NCBI GenBank assembly: GCA_035628915.1
Contig: DASPIW010000053.1
Location: forward strand, 186,001 to 250,000
Source: JARBUG01 sp035628915
Lineage (GTDB): Bacteria; Bacillota; Sulfobacillia; Symbiobacteriales; Symbiobacteriaceae
Direction: 5' to 3'
Length of the DNA: 64,000 nt
Part shown: one piece after another, positions 33,337-42,631 of the stretch
Position numbering within the stretch: position 1 is the stretch's first letter
Layout of the letters: the number at the start of each line of letters is the position of its first letter
Translations under genes and position numbers: made by a program
Notes under the pieces: model-generated
Database searches by the model: none
What the model saw: only the letters and a program-made list of their open reading frames with translations
Told to the model about the DNA's origin: nothing

Positions 33337-34325
33337 GCGGGAAGCTGAAGTTTGCGTTCTACTGGAACGCCTCGTGCGGCGGCTGCGAGATCGCCGTGCT
33401 GGATATTAACGAAAAGATTCTGGATGTGGCCGCCCTGGCCGATATCGTTTTGTGGCCGGTCGCCGTGGACGGCAAGTATAAGGATATCGAGGCGATGGAG
33501 GACGGTGCGATCGATGTCGCCTTCATCAATGGCGCCGTGCGGAACACCGACAACCTGGCCATGGCCCAGTTGCTGCGCCGCAAGTCGAAGGTGGTCGTGG
33601 CGTTCGGCACATGCGCTCACCTGGGCGGCATCCCCGGCCTGGCCAACCTGTCGCGCCGAGACGAGATCTTTGAGCGTGTCTACTCCGACAACGCCGTGAA
33701 CCCCGAAGGCACCCGGCCCAAGCCGCACACGCAGGTACCGGAAGGCGAACTGGAGCTCCCCGAGTTCTGGAACACCGTGTACCCTATGGGGGCCGTGGTC
33801 GAGGTGGATTACTATCTGCCTGGCTGCCCGCCCACGCCGGAATCGATCGCCGGCGCCGTGACGGCCATTGCGACGGGCAACCTGCCGCCCCGGGGCGCCG
33901 TGCTGGGAACCGGCACGAGCACCCTGTGCCACAGCTGCCCGCGGGTCAAGGAAGAGAAGAAAGTCAAGGCCTTCCAGCGCATCGCCTTCACGGCGCCGGA
34001 GCCGGGCCGATGCCTGCTGGAGCAGGGTATCGTCTGTCTGGGCTCCGTCACCCGCGACGGCTGCGGCGCCCGGTGCGTGGGCGCCAATATGGCCTGCCGA
34101 GGCTGCTATGGGGCGCCGGACGGCGTGACGGATCAGGGCTCCCGGTTCCTCTCCATCCTGGCAACGGTGGTCGACTCCAACGACCCGCAGGAGATCAAGG
34201 AGATCCTGTCGGGCGTCGTGGACCCCGTCGGCTACGCCTACCGATTCAGCCTCCCCTCTTCCCTCCTGGTTCGCCGCTCACAGCCCCGGACACAAAGGGT
34301 GACCGTTGAGGAGGTGGCCGACTAA
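33333..34325 (+). CDS. mvhG: [NiFe]-hydrogenase small subunit (MvhG-like, group 3)
   Basis: Iron-sulfur small subunit, 330 aa, without a Tat signal, so cytoplasmic. Proximal-cluster ligands are in ASCGGCE (Cys15, Cys18), FGTCAHLGG near 94 and the PGCPPTPE segment near 168. A C-terminal Cys-rich region (CHSCPR, CLLEQGIVCLGSVTRDGCGARC, ANMACRGCYG) supplies further clusters. The lack of a leader and the pairing with Hdr genes fit group 3c (Mvh). Overlaps mvhD by 4 bp. Confidence 0.93.
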   Translation: MSGKLKFAFYWNASCGGCEIAVLDINEKILDVAALADIVLWPVAVDGKYKDIEAMEDGAIDVAFINGAVRNTDNLAMAQLLRRKSKVVVAFGTCAHLGGIPGLANLSRRDEIFERVYSDNAVNPEGTRPKPHTQVPEGELELPEFWNTVYPMGAVVEVDYYLPGCPPTPESIAGAVTAIATGNLPPRGAVLGTGTSTLCHSCPRVKEEKKVKAFQRIAFTAPEPGRCLLEQGIVCLGSVTRDGCGARCVGANMACRGCYGAPDGVTDQGSRFLSILATVVDSNDPQEIKEILSGVVDPVGYAYRFSLPSSLLVRRSQPRTQRVTVEEVAD

Positions 34326-35780
34326 ATGCGCAAGGTTACCATCGACCCCGTGACCCGGCTGGAGGGCCACGGCAAGATCGACATCTTCGTGGATGACAAG
34401 GGCGACGTGGCCGCGGCCTATTTCCAGGTGCCCGAGCTGCGGGGCTTTGAGAAGTTCTGCGAAGGCCGCCCCGTGGAGGAACTGCCCCGCATCACGCCGC
34501 GCATCTGCGGCGTCTGCCCCGGCGCCCACCATATGGCCTCCGCCAAAGCTGTCGACGGCGTCTTCGGCGTAACGCTACCATCGGCCGGCAAGAAGCTCCG
34601 CGAGCTGTTCTACCTGGCCCACTTCGCGCACTCCCACATCGCCCACTTCTATGCCCTGGCCGCCCCGGACTTCGTCATGGGGCCGGATGCGGATCCGGCG
34701 GTCCGCAACGTGCTCGGGGTGGTCAGCAAGGTCGGCGTGGCCATCGGCGGCGAGGTGATCAAACACCGGGCATACGCCCAGGAGATTCAGGCATTGCTAG
34801 GCGGCAAGGCCACCCACCCCGTCTGCGGCGTCCCCGGCGGCATGTCCAAACCGCTTGCGGAAGAGGACCGGGTCTGCGTTGAGGCCAAGGCAGTCTCCAT
34901 GGTCGGGTTTGCCGAGTTCAGCCTGAAGCTCTTCCATGACATCGTCCTCGGCAACGGCGACTACGTAAACCTGATCAAAGCCCCTTGCTACAGCCTCAAC
35001 CCCTACGATATGGGACTGGTCGATGCGAACGGCTTTACTAACTTCTACGACGGCGCCATCCGCGTCACCGACCCCGCCGGCAAGGAGTGGGCGTCTTTCG
35101 GGGCCAACGAGTTCGAAAGCTACGTCGATGAACATGTGGAGCAGTGGAGCTACCTCAAGTTCCCTTACCTCAAGAAGGTAGGCTGGAAGGGCATCGTCGA
35201 CGGTCCCGACAGCGGCCTCTACCGGGTGGGCCCCCTGGCCCGGCTGAACGTATCGCGGGGTCTGACGACACCAAAGGCGCAGGCAGAGTATGAAAAGTAC
35301 ATCGGGCTGCTTGGCAAGCCGGTTACGGCCACGCTGGCCACTCATTGGGCTCGCCTGATCGAGCTGCTTTACACGGCCGAGCGCATGGTGGAACTGGCCC
35401 GCGATCCGGAAATCACCAGCACAGCGATTCGCAACCTGCCTACAGGAGTAGCCGGCGAAGGCTGGGGTGTCGTTGAGGCGCCGCGGGGCACGCTCTTCCA
35501 CCACTACAAGTCGGACGCGAAGGGGCTTGTGACGGGGCTAAACATCGTGGTTGCCACCACGGGCAACTACGGCGCGATCGGCGCTTCGGTGGCCCGTGCC
35601 GCCAAGGGTCTCATTAAGGGCGCCGACGTGAGCCAGGGCGTGCTGAACCAGGTCGAAATGGCCATGCGGGCGTACGATCCCTGTTTTGGATGCGCGACAC
35701 ACGCCTTGCCCGGCGAAATGCCGCTGACGGTGGTCGTCCGGGATTCCGCAGGCGTCGAACTGAACCGGCTGAGCCGGTAG
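34326..35780 (+). CDS. mvhA: [NiFe]-hydrogenase large subunit (MvhA-like, group 3)
   Basis: Catalytic nickel-iron subunit, 484 aa. N-terminal Ni-ligand motif RICGVCPGAHH (Cys61, Cys64) and C-terminal DPCFGCATH (Cys453, Cys456, His459). A 25-residue tail follows His459 and should be removed by the protease encoded next after metal insertion. ATG 34326 comes directly after the mvhG stop. All four metal-binding cysteines are present, so the enzyme should be active. Oxidises H2 (or makes it) and feeds electrons through MvhG and MvhD to HdrA. Confidence 0.95.
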   Translation: MRKVTIDPVTRLEGHGKIDIFVDDKGDVAAAYFQVPELRGFEKFCEGRPVEELPRITPRICGVCPGAHHMASAKAVDGVFGVTLPSAGKKLRELFYLAHFAHSHIAHFYALAAPDFVMGPDADPAVRNVLGVVSKVGVAIGGEVIKHRAYAQEIQALLGGKATHPVCGVPGGMSKPLAEEDRVCVEAKAVSMVGFAEFSLKLFHDIVLGNGDYVNLIKAPCYSLNPYDMGLVDANGFTNFYDGAIRVTDPAGKEWASFGANEFESYVDEHVEQWSYLKFPYLKKVGWKGIVDGPDSGLYRVGPLARLNVSRGLTTPKAQAEYEKYIGLLGKPVTATLATHWARLIELLYTAERMVELARDPEITSTAIRNLPTGVAGEGWGVVEAPRGTLFHHYKSDAKGLVTGLNIVVATTGNYGAIGASVARAAKGLIKGADVSQGVLNQVEMAMRAYDPCFGCATHALPGEMPLTVVVRDSAGVELNRLSR

Positions 35781-35786
35781 CTGCAG

Positions 35787-35811
35787 GGGGCCGGCAAGTT
35801 CAGCCGGCCCC
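35787..35811 (+). promoter_or_regulatory. Hairpin between structural and maturation genes
   Basis: Perfect 9-bp stem (GGGGCCGGC paired with GCCGGCCCC), 7-nt loop, 6 bp after the mvhA stop, without a U-run. Likely a processing or attenuation point that lowers maturation gene expression relative to the hydrogenase. Confidence 0.55.
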
Positions 35812-35844
35812 ATTCTGGTCTTCGGTGGCAGGTGATAGCTGATC

Positions 35845-36342
35845 ATGATGAACCGTTCAGAGCGGGTGCTTGTGCTGGGAATCGGGAACACCCTCTTCAC
35901 CGACGATGGCTTCGGCATTCTGGCCGTGCAGGCAGCGGAGGCCCTGTGGGAGGGGCCGGACGGCGTCGATTTTTCGGTCGCCATGGCGGGCGGCCTGGAA
36001 CTGATGGACCTGCTTGCCGGCTACGGCGCCGCCCTGGTGGTGGATGCCGCCGTGACCGGCCACGCCGCCCCCGGCGAGCTGTACCTGCTCAACGTACAGG
36101 GTTTGGCTGCCGCCGGGGCGGGCGGCGCCCATGGGGCGCACCTGGGGACGGCCCTGGAGACGGCCCGGCGGCTGGGCATCACAATGCCGGCCCGCCTGAA
36201 GGTGTTGGCGGCAGAGGCTCAGAATATTTATTCGTTTGGCGAGCAGCCCACGGCGGCCGTTGCCGCGGCAATCGGGCCGGCAGCGGTGCTGATTGGCAAG
36301 TTGGCCCGCTCACTGCTGCAGGGGGTGTCGGTAGGTGCATGA
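35845..36342 (+). CDS. [NiFe]-hydrogenase maturation protease (HyaD/HycI family)
   Basis: Endopeptidase that cuts the large-subunit C-terminal tail once nickel is bound, 165 aa. The signature GIGNTLFTDDGFGI lies near residues 12-25 and includes the Ni-sensing acidic residue. A second acidic site is in GGLELMDLL near 50-57, and the His is in HGAHLG near 92. Located between mvhA and hypA, its expected partner context. The stop overlaps the hypA start by 8 bp. Confidence 0.9.
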   Translation: MMNRSERVLVLGIGNTLFTDDGFGILAVQAAEALWEGPDGVDFSVAMAGGLELMDLLAGYGAALVVDAAVTGHAAPGELYLLNVQGLAAAGAGGAHGAHLGTALETARRLGITMPARLKVLAAEAQNIYSFGEQPTAAVAAAIGPAAVLIGKLARSLLQGVSVGA

Positions 36343-36682
36343 GTTCAGTCTGGCCCAGTCCATTGCGGATCTGGTCACGGGCAGCGCACGGGAGGAGGGC
36401 ATCAGTCGCATCCGCCGGGTCACCGTGCTGGTGGGAGAGTGGTCGGCGGTCCTGCCGGACGCCCTGACGACCAGCTTTGCCGCCATTGCGGGCGTCTCGG
36501 GGCCAATTTTGGAAGGCGCTGAAATGGTGGTGCAGATCTCGCCCGCCATGGGCGAATGTGCCGCCTGCGGCGGGCTGCGCTTCCCGGCGTCGGAAGGCGG
36601 TCTGACCTGCCCCGGGTGCAAGGGCGGAGCCATTCTCGTGTCAGGGACCGAGTTGCGCGTCGACTCATATGAGGGGGATTAG
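36335..36682 (+). CDS. hypA: Hydrogenase nickel-insertion protein HypA
   Basis: Nickel metallochaperone, 115 aa from GTG 36335. The nickel site is the N-terminal Met-His2-Glu3 and the zinc site is Cys75, Cys78, Cys92, Cys95 (CAAC and CPGC). Works with HypB to load nickel into the large subunit. Tightly packed: 8-bp overlap upstream and 3 bp before hypB. Confidence 0.95.
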   Translation: MHEFSLAQSIADLVTGSAREEGISRIRRVTVLVGEWSAVLPDALTTSFAAIAGVSGPILEGAEMVVQISPAMGECAACGGLRFPASEGGLTCPGCKGGAILVSGTELRVDSYEGD

Positions 36683-36685
36683 CCG

Positions 36686-37336
36686 ATGGAAGTAAAAGTA
36701 GTCGAAAACGTATTGAAGGTTAATGATGCCATGGCCCGGTTGAACCGCTCCCAGTTCGACGACGCTGCCGTGACAGCGGTCAATATCATTGGCTCGCCGG
36801 GCGCCGGAAAGACGACGCTCCTTGAGCAGACGGCGGCCAGGCTGACCGGTCGGGTGCGGCTTGGCTGCATTGAAGGCGACCCCTACACCACGCGGGACGC
36901 TGAGCGCATCGGGCGCCTTGGGGTACCGGTGGTGCAGATCAACACCAGGGGCGGGTGCCACCTCGACGCCAACCTGGTGGCCACCGCCCTGCAGAACCTG
37001 GATCTGCAGGCGATGGACCTGCTGCTGATCGAAAACGTCGGCAACCTCATGTGCCCTGCCCAGTACGACCTGGGCGAGCACCTGACGGCGGTGGTCCTCT
37101 CCGTCACGGAAGGCGCCGACAAGCCGGACAAGTACCCGGCGGCCTTCCAGCGCGCTGCGGCAGTCATCATCAACAAAATCGACATGCTGGGCCTTACCGA
37201 CGTGAAAGTTGACGAAGTGATCGAGGCGGTTCACCGTTATAACCCCCGTGCCGCAGTCTTTCCCGTTTCGTCCCGTACGGGCGAGGGGGTGGACGAATGG
37301 TGTCGGTGGCTGGAGAAGCGCCGGACCGCCCACTAG
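36686..37336 (+). CDS. hypB: Hydrogenase nickel-incorporation GTPase HypB
   Basis: G-domain GTPase for nickel insertion, 216 aa. P-loop GSPGAGKTT at 36-44; the metal-binding Cys-His pair in RGGCHLD near 91-92; NKID base-recognition motif near 158. It lacks the histidine-rich nickel-storage N-terminus found in many HypB proteins, so storage is likely absent and nickel comes from the permease at the operon end. The last 40 bp overlap the hypF start. Confidence 0.95.
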   Translation: MEVKVVENVLKVNDAMARLNRSQFDDAAVTAVNIIGSPGAGKTTLLEQTAARLTGRVRLGCIEGDPYTTRDAERIGRLGVPVVQINTRGGCHLDANLVATALQNLDLQAMDLLLIENVGNLMCPAQYDLGEHLTAVVLSVTEGADKPDKYPAAFQRAAAVIINKIDMLGLTDVKVDEVIEAVHRYNPRAAVFPVSSRTGEGVDEWCRWLEKRRTAH

Positions 37337-39606
37337 GCCCGCTGGTCCGACGGGAGGTCAGGGTCGAGGGGATTGTCCAGGGAGTCGGATTCCGGCCCCA
37401 CGTTTACAACCTGGCCGCGGCTCACCGCCTCACGGGATGGGTGCTCAATAATGAGCAGGGCGTCCTTCTTGAGGTGGAGGGGTCTGCTACAGCGGTGGAG
37501 GATTTCTGCGCTGACCTGCAGGGAAACCCTCCGCCCCTGGCAGTAATCACCCGGCTGGAAATCCGGGATCTGGAGCCTATGGGGTACCAGGATTTTCGGA
37601 TCGTCGCCTCACAAAACGGCGCAGAACGAAAGGCGACCGTGCCCGCCGACGCCGCCCTCTGCCCGGACTGCCGGCGTGAACTGGCAGACCCCGCCAACCG
37701 GCGGCACCGGTATCCATTCACCAACTGCACCAACTGCGGTCCGCGCTTTACCATCGTCCGGGACATTCCGTACGACCGGCCGCAGACGACCATGGCCGGC
37801 TTTGCACTCTGCCCCGCCTGCCTGCAGGAGTACCATGACCCGAAGGACCGCCGCTTTCACGCCCAGCCCAACGCGTGCCCCGACTGCGGGCCTGCCGTCA
37901 GCCTGCTCGACACAGTCGGGCGACCTGTGGTGTCGGGCGGGGGCTGGGCGGAGGCGGCCGCCGGTCTGCTCCGGGAAGGGCGGATTCTCGCCGTGAAAGG
38001 CCTGGGGGGATTCCACCTGGCCTGCGATGCCGCCAATCCGGCTGCCGTGGCCCGGCTCCGGGAACGCAAGCGCCGGCCGAACCGGCCCTTTGCGGTCATG
38101 GCCCGCGATCTGGCTACGGTGCGGCGGTTGTGCCGGGTCAGCGCGGAGGAAGAGCGGCTGCTCACGTCGCCCTCGGCGCCGATCGTGCTGTTGGAGCGAC
38201 TGCCCGACTCGCCCGTTGCGGCGGGCGTCGCGCCGGGTCTGGCCAATATCGGCGTCATGCTTGCCTACACGCCTCTGCACGTCCTCCTGCTGGAGGAAGG
38301 CCCGCCGGCCCTGGTGATGACCAGTGGGAACCCCACGGGACTGCCGCTCTGCATTGAGAACGCAGAAGCGGTCGCCCGCCTGGGTCACATCGCCGATGCC
38401 TTTGTCACCCACGACCGGGCCATTTACATTCCGTGTGATGATTCGGTGATGCAGGTGGCGGACGGGCAGCCGCAGTTTTTGCGGCGCTCCCGTGGATTTG
38501 TGCCGCGGCCTCTGCGAGTGAGCGGTTCGGCGGCGCCGGCCGTACTGGGCGTCGGGGGCGACCTGAAGAATACGTTCTGCCTGCTCTCAGGCGAGCGGGC
38601 GGTCTTCAGCCAGCACCTCGGGGATTTGGAGGCGGAAGAGGCGAAGGCCAACTGGCGCAAGGCGCTGGCCCACCTGCAGCGGCTGGCGGGGATCACGCCG
38701 GGCCTGGTCGCCTGCGACATGCACCCGGCGTACCATTCGGCCACGCTGGCCCGGGAAGTGCAGGCGGAACGGCTGATCCAGGTTCAGCATCACCACGCCC
38801 ACATGGCCGCCTGCATGGCGGAACACGGGCTGGAAGGCGAGGCCATTGGGCTTGTGCTGGATGGTACGGGTTACGGCACTGACGGATCGATCTGGGGTTT
38901 TGAGGTGCTCGCGGGAGGGTACGGCGGCTTCGAGCGCATCGCTCACCTGAAGTACAGCCCCCTGCCCGGCGGGGAGGCGGCCATCCGCCACCCGCTCATG
39001 GCGGCAGCGGGGATGGTCACGGCCCACCTGGGCGACCAGGGGCTGGAACGGCTGCTGCGGCTGGCGCCGGGGTCGCGGGAGGTAGCGAATGCTGCCGGCC
39101 TGATGCGGGCGGGAATCCACTGCCCGCCGGCAGGCTCAGCAGGCCGCCTCTTTGACGCCGTCTCCGCGCTTACCGGCATCTGCCGGCGGCAGACCTACGA
39201 GGGCCAGGCCGCCATCGAGTTGGGCGCCCTGGCCGTGCAGACCGATGAGACCTATCCCTTTGGTCTGTCCGGTGATCAATTCGACGCGGCCCTTCTGCTC
39301 GACGCTCTGCTGACCGACCGGGAACGTGGGACCGATGCGGCCGTCGCCGCGGGACGCTTCCTGTCGACTGTGGCTGCCATGTGCATTGCCGGGGCCCGGC
39401 GCGCCAGGGAGGTCACGGGGCTCTCAGACGTCTGCCTGGGCGGGGGCACCTTTCACAGCGCCCGACTTCTCGGGCTGGTAACAGTTGGATTGCGCGCCGA
39501 CGGGTTCCGGGTTTTCCGACCCAATCAACTCCCCCCTGGCGACGGCGGTCTCGCCCTCGGCCAGGCCATGATAGCCCGCAGGAGGTGGCAGGAGCCATGT
39601 GTTTAG
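37297..39606 (+). CDS. hypF: Carbamoyltransferase HypF
   Basis: Makes the thiocarbamate precursor of the hydrogenase CN ligands from carbamoyl phosphate, 769 aa. Domains in order: acylphosphatase (RVEGIVQGVGFRPHVYN, about 20-105); paired zinc fingers with four CxxC motifs (CPDC near 122, CTNC, CPAC, CPDC near 190); YrdC-like domain (about 210-395); Kae1-like domain with HHHAHMAACMAEH near 498. ATG 37297 has GAGGGGGT upstream and lies 40 bp inside hypB. Confidence 0.95.
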   Translation: MVSVAGEAPDRPLGPLVRREVRVEGIVQGVGFRPHVYNLAAAHRLTGWVLNNEQGVLLEVEGSATAVEDFCADLQGNPPPLAVITRLEIRDLEPMGYQDFRIVASQNGAERKATVPADAALCPDCRRELADPANRRHRYPFTNCTNCGPRFTIVRDIPYDRPQTTMAGFALCPACLQEYHDPKDRRFHAQPNACPDCGPAVSLLDTVGRPVVSGGGWAEAAAGLLREGRILAVKGLGGFHLACDAANPAAVARLRERKRRPNRPFAVMARDLATVRRLCRVSAEEERLLTSPSAPIVLLERLPDSPVAAGVAPGLANIGVMLAYTPLHVLLLEEGPPALVMTSGNPTGLPLCIENAEAVARLGHIADAFVTHDRAIYIPCDDSVMQVADGQPQFLRRSRGFVPRPLRVSGSAAPAVLGVGGDLKNTFCLLSGERAVFSQHLGDLEAEEAKANWRKALAHLQRLAGITPGLVACDMHPAYHSATLAREVQAERLIQVQHHHAHMAACMAEHGLEGEAIGLVLDGTGYGTDGSIWGFEVLAGGYGGFERIAHLKYSPLPGGEAAIRHPLMAAAGMVTAHLGDQGLERLLRLAPGSREVANAAGLMRAGIHCPPAGSAGRLFDAVSALTGICRRQTYEGQAAIELGALAVQTDETYPFGLSGDQFDAALLLDALLTDRERGTDAAVAAGRFLSTVAAMCIAGARRAREVTGLSDVCLGGGTFHSARLLGLVTVGLRADGFRVFRPNQLPPGDGGLALGQAMIARRRWQEPCV

Positions 39607-39830
39607 CAGTCCCTGTCAAGGTGCTCGAAGTAAGCGGTCGGCAAGCGCTGGTGGACCTCCAGGGCAACCGCCGCAAGGTTGATATTTCGCTGGTCGACGC
39701 CGTGGAACCCGGTTGCTACGTTCTGATGCACGCCGGAATCGCCCTGCAGGTCTTGAACGAACAAGAGGCGCTGGAGACCCTCAAACTCCTTACGGCGGTG
39801 ATGGATCATGTCAGCGATGGGGATGAATGA
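39597..39830 (+). CDS. hypC: Hydrogenase assembly chaperone HypC
   Basis: Small chaperone, 77 aa, that carries the Fe(CN)2CO group with HypD. Begins with the diagnostic MCLAVP; the essential Cys2 is present. AGGAGGTGGCAGGAG lies before ATG 39597, within the end of hypF (10-bp overlap). The open frame upstream of this ATG belongs inside hypF and has no independent meaning. Confidence 0.95.
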   Translation: MCLAVPVKVLEVSGRQALVDLQGNRRKVDISLVDAVEPGCYVLMHAGIALQVLNEQEALETLKLLTAVMDHVSDGDE

Positions 39831-40926
39831 GACCACATGGGCCCTGCGCGATCCGGCCGTCGCCCGGCAGTTCGTGGAGCGAATCCGGGCAAAGGTGGCG
39901 GAACTGGGCCGTTCGCTCCGGCTGATGGAGGTTTGCGGCACGCATACGGTGGCCATCTCCCGGAGCGGAATCCGCAGCGTGCTGGCCGGCGCCGTCGACC
40001 TGGTCTCCGGGCCGGGCTGCCCCGTCTGTGTCACGTCCGACCAGGAGATCGACCGCATGCTGGCCTACTGTGATGTGCCCGGCGCCGTCGTCTGCTCGTA
40101 CGGCGACCTCCTCCGGGTGCCGGGCTCGGCCACTTCGCTGGCCAAGCGGCGGGCCGCGGGTGCGGACGTCCGGGTGGTCTACTCGCCCCTGGATGCCGTG
40201 GAGATGGCCGCGGCAGAGCCTGACCGGCCGGTGATCTTCCTGGGCATCGGCTTTGAGACGACAACGCCCGCTGCGGCGCTGGCACTGGTGGCAGCACAGG
40301 AGCGGAACATGTCCAACTTCTACCTCCACTCTGCCCACAAACTGACGCCGCCCGCCATGCGGGCGCTGTTGGCCGGTGGCGGGGCACGGCTCGACGGGTT
40401 CATCTGCCCGGGCAACGTCAGCACGGTCCTGGGTGAAGAAGGGTTCGCCTTCCTGGCGACGGAGCACGGCATGCCGTCGGCAATCTGTGGGTTTGAACCG
40501 CTGGATATTTTGGCTGGCGTGGACTACATTCTGGATGCCACGCTGGGGCGAGCCCCTGTGGTCCTGAAGAATACGTACGGTCGCTTCGTGCCGAAGGAAG
40601 GGAACCCCCGGGCCCGCGCGCTGATCGCGCAAATGTTCGTACCCGGCGACAGCCCGTGGCGGGGGCTGGGCACAATTCCCGACAGCGGCCTCTTCCTGGC
40701 GCAGTCGATAGCCCGGTTTGATGCCAACGTCGCCTTCCCGGCGACTGTGCCCGAGCCGGCGCCCCGGCGCGCCTGCCGATGCGGCGACGTGCTGCGGGGC
40801 GAGATTCTGCCCACCGCCTGCCCCCTGTTCGGCAAAGCCTGCCTGCCTGAAACGCCATACGGCCCCTGTATGGTCTCCTTTGAAGGGGCGTGCGCCGCCT
40901 ACTATCGCTACGGGGAGGCAGTGTAG
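39808..40926 (+). CDS. hypD: Hydrogenase Fe-CN-CO assembly protein HypD
   Basis: Scaffold for the Fe(CN)2CO unit, 372 aa. Key motifs: EVCGTHT (Cys43), GPGCPVCV (Cys71, Cys74), FICPGNVST, and the C-terminal [4Fe-4S] cysteines (CRCGDVL, CPLFGKAC, PYGPCMVS). Two in-frame ATG codons (39808 and 39823) lie near the end of hypC; the first gives a 23-bp overlap and the second 8 bp, and I cannot decide between them. Confidence 0.94.
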   Translation: MSAMGMNETTWALRDPAVARQFVERIRAKVAELGRSLRLMEVCGTHTVAISRSGIRSVLAGAVDLVSGPGCPVCVTSDQEIDRMLAYCDVPGAVVCSYGDLLRVPGSATSLAKRRAAGADVRVVYSPLDAVEMAAAEPDRPVIFLGIGFETTTPAAALALVAAQERNMSNFYLHSAHKLTPPAMRALLAGGGARLDGFICPGNVSTVLGEEGFAFLATEHGMPSAICGFEPLDILAGVDYILDATLGRAPVVLKNTYGRFVPKEGNPRARALIAQMFVPGDSPWRGLGTIPDSGLFLAQSIARFDANVAFPATVPEPAPRRACRCGDVLRGEILPTACPLFGKACLPETPYGPCMVSFEGACAAYYRYGEAV

Positions 40927-41937
40927 GTGAAGGACGAGTTTATCACCATGGCCCACGGCGACGGTGGCCAGGCTACACAGCGCCTGATCGACGATATCTT
41001 CCGCCCCTTTTTCACGAACCCGGCCCTGGACCAGGGCGGCGACAGCGCAGTGCTGCCCATGCCCGGCCCGGGGCGCCTCGCGCTGAGCACCGACTCCTTT
41101 GTCGTCAGCCCGCTGTTTTTCCCCGGCGGCGACGTTGGTCATCTGGCAGTCTGCGGGACGGTGAACGACCTGGCAGTTGCAGGGGCCCGACCGCTGTGGC
41201 TGACCGCGGGGTTCATCCTCGAAGAAGGCTTCCCCGTTGCTGACCTGCAGCGGCTGGTGGCCTCCATGGCCGCAACGGCCCGCGAGTCAGGCGTCGCCAT
41301 CGTGGCAGGCGACACGAAAGTCGTCGGGCGCGGGCAAGGGGACGGCTGCTACATCAACACCGCCGGGGTAGGACTGGTGCCCCCCGGCCGCGATATCAGC
41401 CCGGGCCGGATTCAGCCGGGCGATGCGATTCTCGTGAGCGGAGCCATTGCCCAGCACGGCGTGGCGATTCTCTCCACCCGGGCGGGATTGACCTTTGACA
41501 CGCCGGCCATCAGCGATGCCGCACCGATTCACCGACTGGCAGAGTCGGCGCTGGCGGCTGCCCCCGGCCTTTCGTTCATGCGGGACCCAACCCGCGGCGG
41601 GCTCGCCACCGTAGTGGCGGAGATCGCCGCCGCGACCGGCTACGATCAGGTGCTGGACGAATCGGCAGTGCCTGTAGCTCCCGCTGTGGCGGGCGCCTGC
41701 GAAATGCTGGGCCTGGACCCGCTCTATCTCGCGTGCGAAGGGCGGCTGGTGGCCTGGTGCCCCCGGGACCAGGCAGAGGCGGCCCTCGGCGCATTGCGGG
41801 CGCATCCGGCCGGTCAGGGCGCATGCCTGGTCGGCCATGTGGGAGGCCCTGGCGGACGCGCGTATCTGCGTACGCTGCTGGGCGGCACCCGCCGCCTCGG
41901 GCTGCTGACCGGAGAGAATCTGCCCCGTATTTGCTAA
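40927..41937 (+). CDS. hypE: Hydrogenase cyanide-ligand synthesis protein HypE
   Basis: ATP-dependent dehydratase of the AIR-synthase/SelD superfamily, 336 aa from GTG 40927, directly after the hypD stop. Seen: HGDGGQATQRLIDDIF at the N-terminus, DSFVVSPLFFPGGDVG, CGTVNDLAVAGARP, and the C-terminal PRIC with Cys336 as last residue, the site carbamoylated by HypF. The terminal Cys separates it from SelD despite shared ancestry. Confidence 0.95.
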   Translation: MKDEFITMAHGDGGQATQRLIDDIFRPFFTNPALDQGGDSAVLPMPGPGRLALSTDSFVVSPLFFPGGDVGHLAVCGTVNDLAVAGARPLWLTAGFILEEGFPVADLQRLVASMAATARESGVAIVAGDTKVVGRGQGDGCYINTAGVGLVPPGRDISPGRIQPGDAILVSGAIAQHGVAILSTRAGLTFDTPAISDAAPIHRLAESALAAAPGLSFMRDPTRGGLATVVAEIAAATGYDQVLDESAVPVAPAVAGACEMLGLDPLYLACEGRLVAWCPRDQAEAALGALRAHPAGQGACLVGHVGGPGGRAYLRTLLGGTRRLGLLTGENLPRIC

Positions 41938-41961
41938 ATATCCCGGAAAGGGTGGGCAGAT

Positions 41962-42615
41962 GTGCCGCTCGGTATCTTCCTGGCTACGGCCGTGCTTCTT
42001 GGCATGCGACATGCCCTGGACCCGGACCACCTGGTGGCGGTCTCCACCCTGGCCGCCCATGAGCGCAGGCTCTGGCCGGCTGCCCGCCTGGGGTTGATTT
42101 GGGGAATCGGGCATTTCCTGCCGCTGGCCTTGCTAGGTCTGCCCGCGCTCCTGCTGGACCTGCGCTTGCCGGTCTGGATGGAGTTGGCAGTCGATCTGGC
42201 GGTCGGCGCCATTCTGGTGCTCCTGGGGGCGCAGACCTTGTGGCGCTTGCATCGGGAGCGGACTCACCGCCTCTTGCACCACCACCGCCTCCCTCGCTTC
42301 GCCGCCGGTTCCCGCCGGGGCTGGCTCACCCTGGCCGTAGGCATGGTCCACGGTCTGGCAGGAACCGGTGCAGCAGCACTCCTGGCGCTCTCGGCGGCCC
42401 CGTCTGCCGCCGCCGGGGCCAGTTACCTTTTGGCCTTCGGGGTTGGCACCTGCGCCGGCATGTTTGGCGTGACGCTTGGTGTTGCGGCTCCGGCGCTCGC
42501 TGTGACGGCTCGCATGGGTGGGTCGCATGGGGTGCTGCGGGTCTTGACGGGCACTGCCAGCATCGCGACCGGGGTCGTAATGTGCCTGGGGATTGGCACG
42601 GAATTGCTGCTGTGA
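41962..42615 (+). CDS. Nickel permease-like membrane protein (UreH/NicO type)
   Basis: Polytopic membrane protein, 217 aa, about six hydrophobic segments. The first segment holds RHALDPDH (His17, Asp22, His23), the HX4DH nickel/cobalt signature shared by NiCoT and related transporters. A His-rich loop RTHRLLHHHRLPR lies near residues 92-104. GTG 41962 follows GGAAAGGGTGGG. As last gene of the hyp operon it most likely brings in nickel for the hydrogenase. Confidence 0.8.
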   Translation: MPLGIFLATAVLLGMRHALDPDHLVAVSTLAAHERRLWPAARLGLIWGIGHFLPLALLGLPALLLDLRLPVWMELAVDLAVGAILVLLGAQTLWRLHRERTHRLLHHHRLPRFAAGSRRGWLTLAVGMVHGLAGTGAAALLALSAAPSAAAGASYLLAFGVGTCAGMFGVTLGVAAPALAVTARMGGSHGVLRVLTGTASIATGVVMCLGIGTELLL

Positions 42616-42631
42616 CTTTCGTCTCACCGGC

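Noticed and set aside
40927..41937. SelD (selenophosphate synthetase) instead of HypE
   Set aside because: Same superfamily, which would have fitted the YqeC idea, but the C-terminal PRIC and the hypCD context identify HypE.
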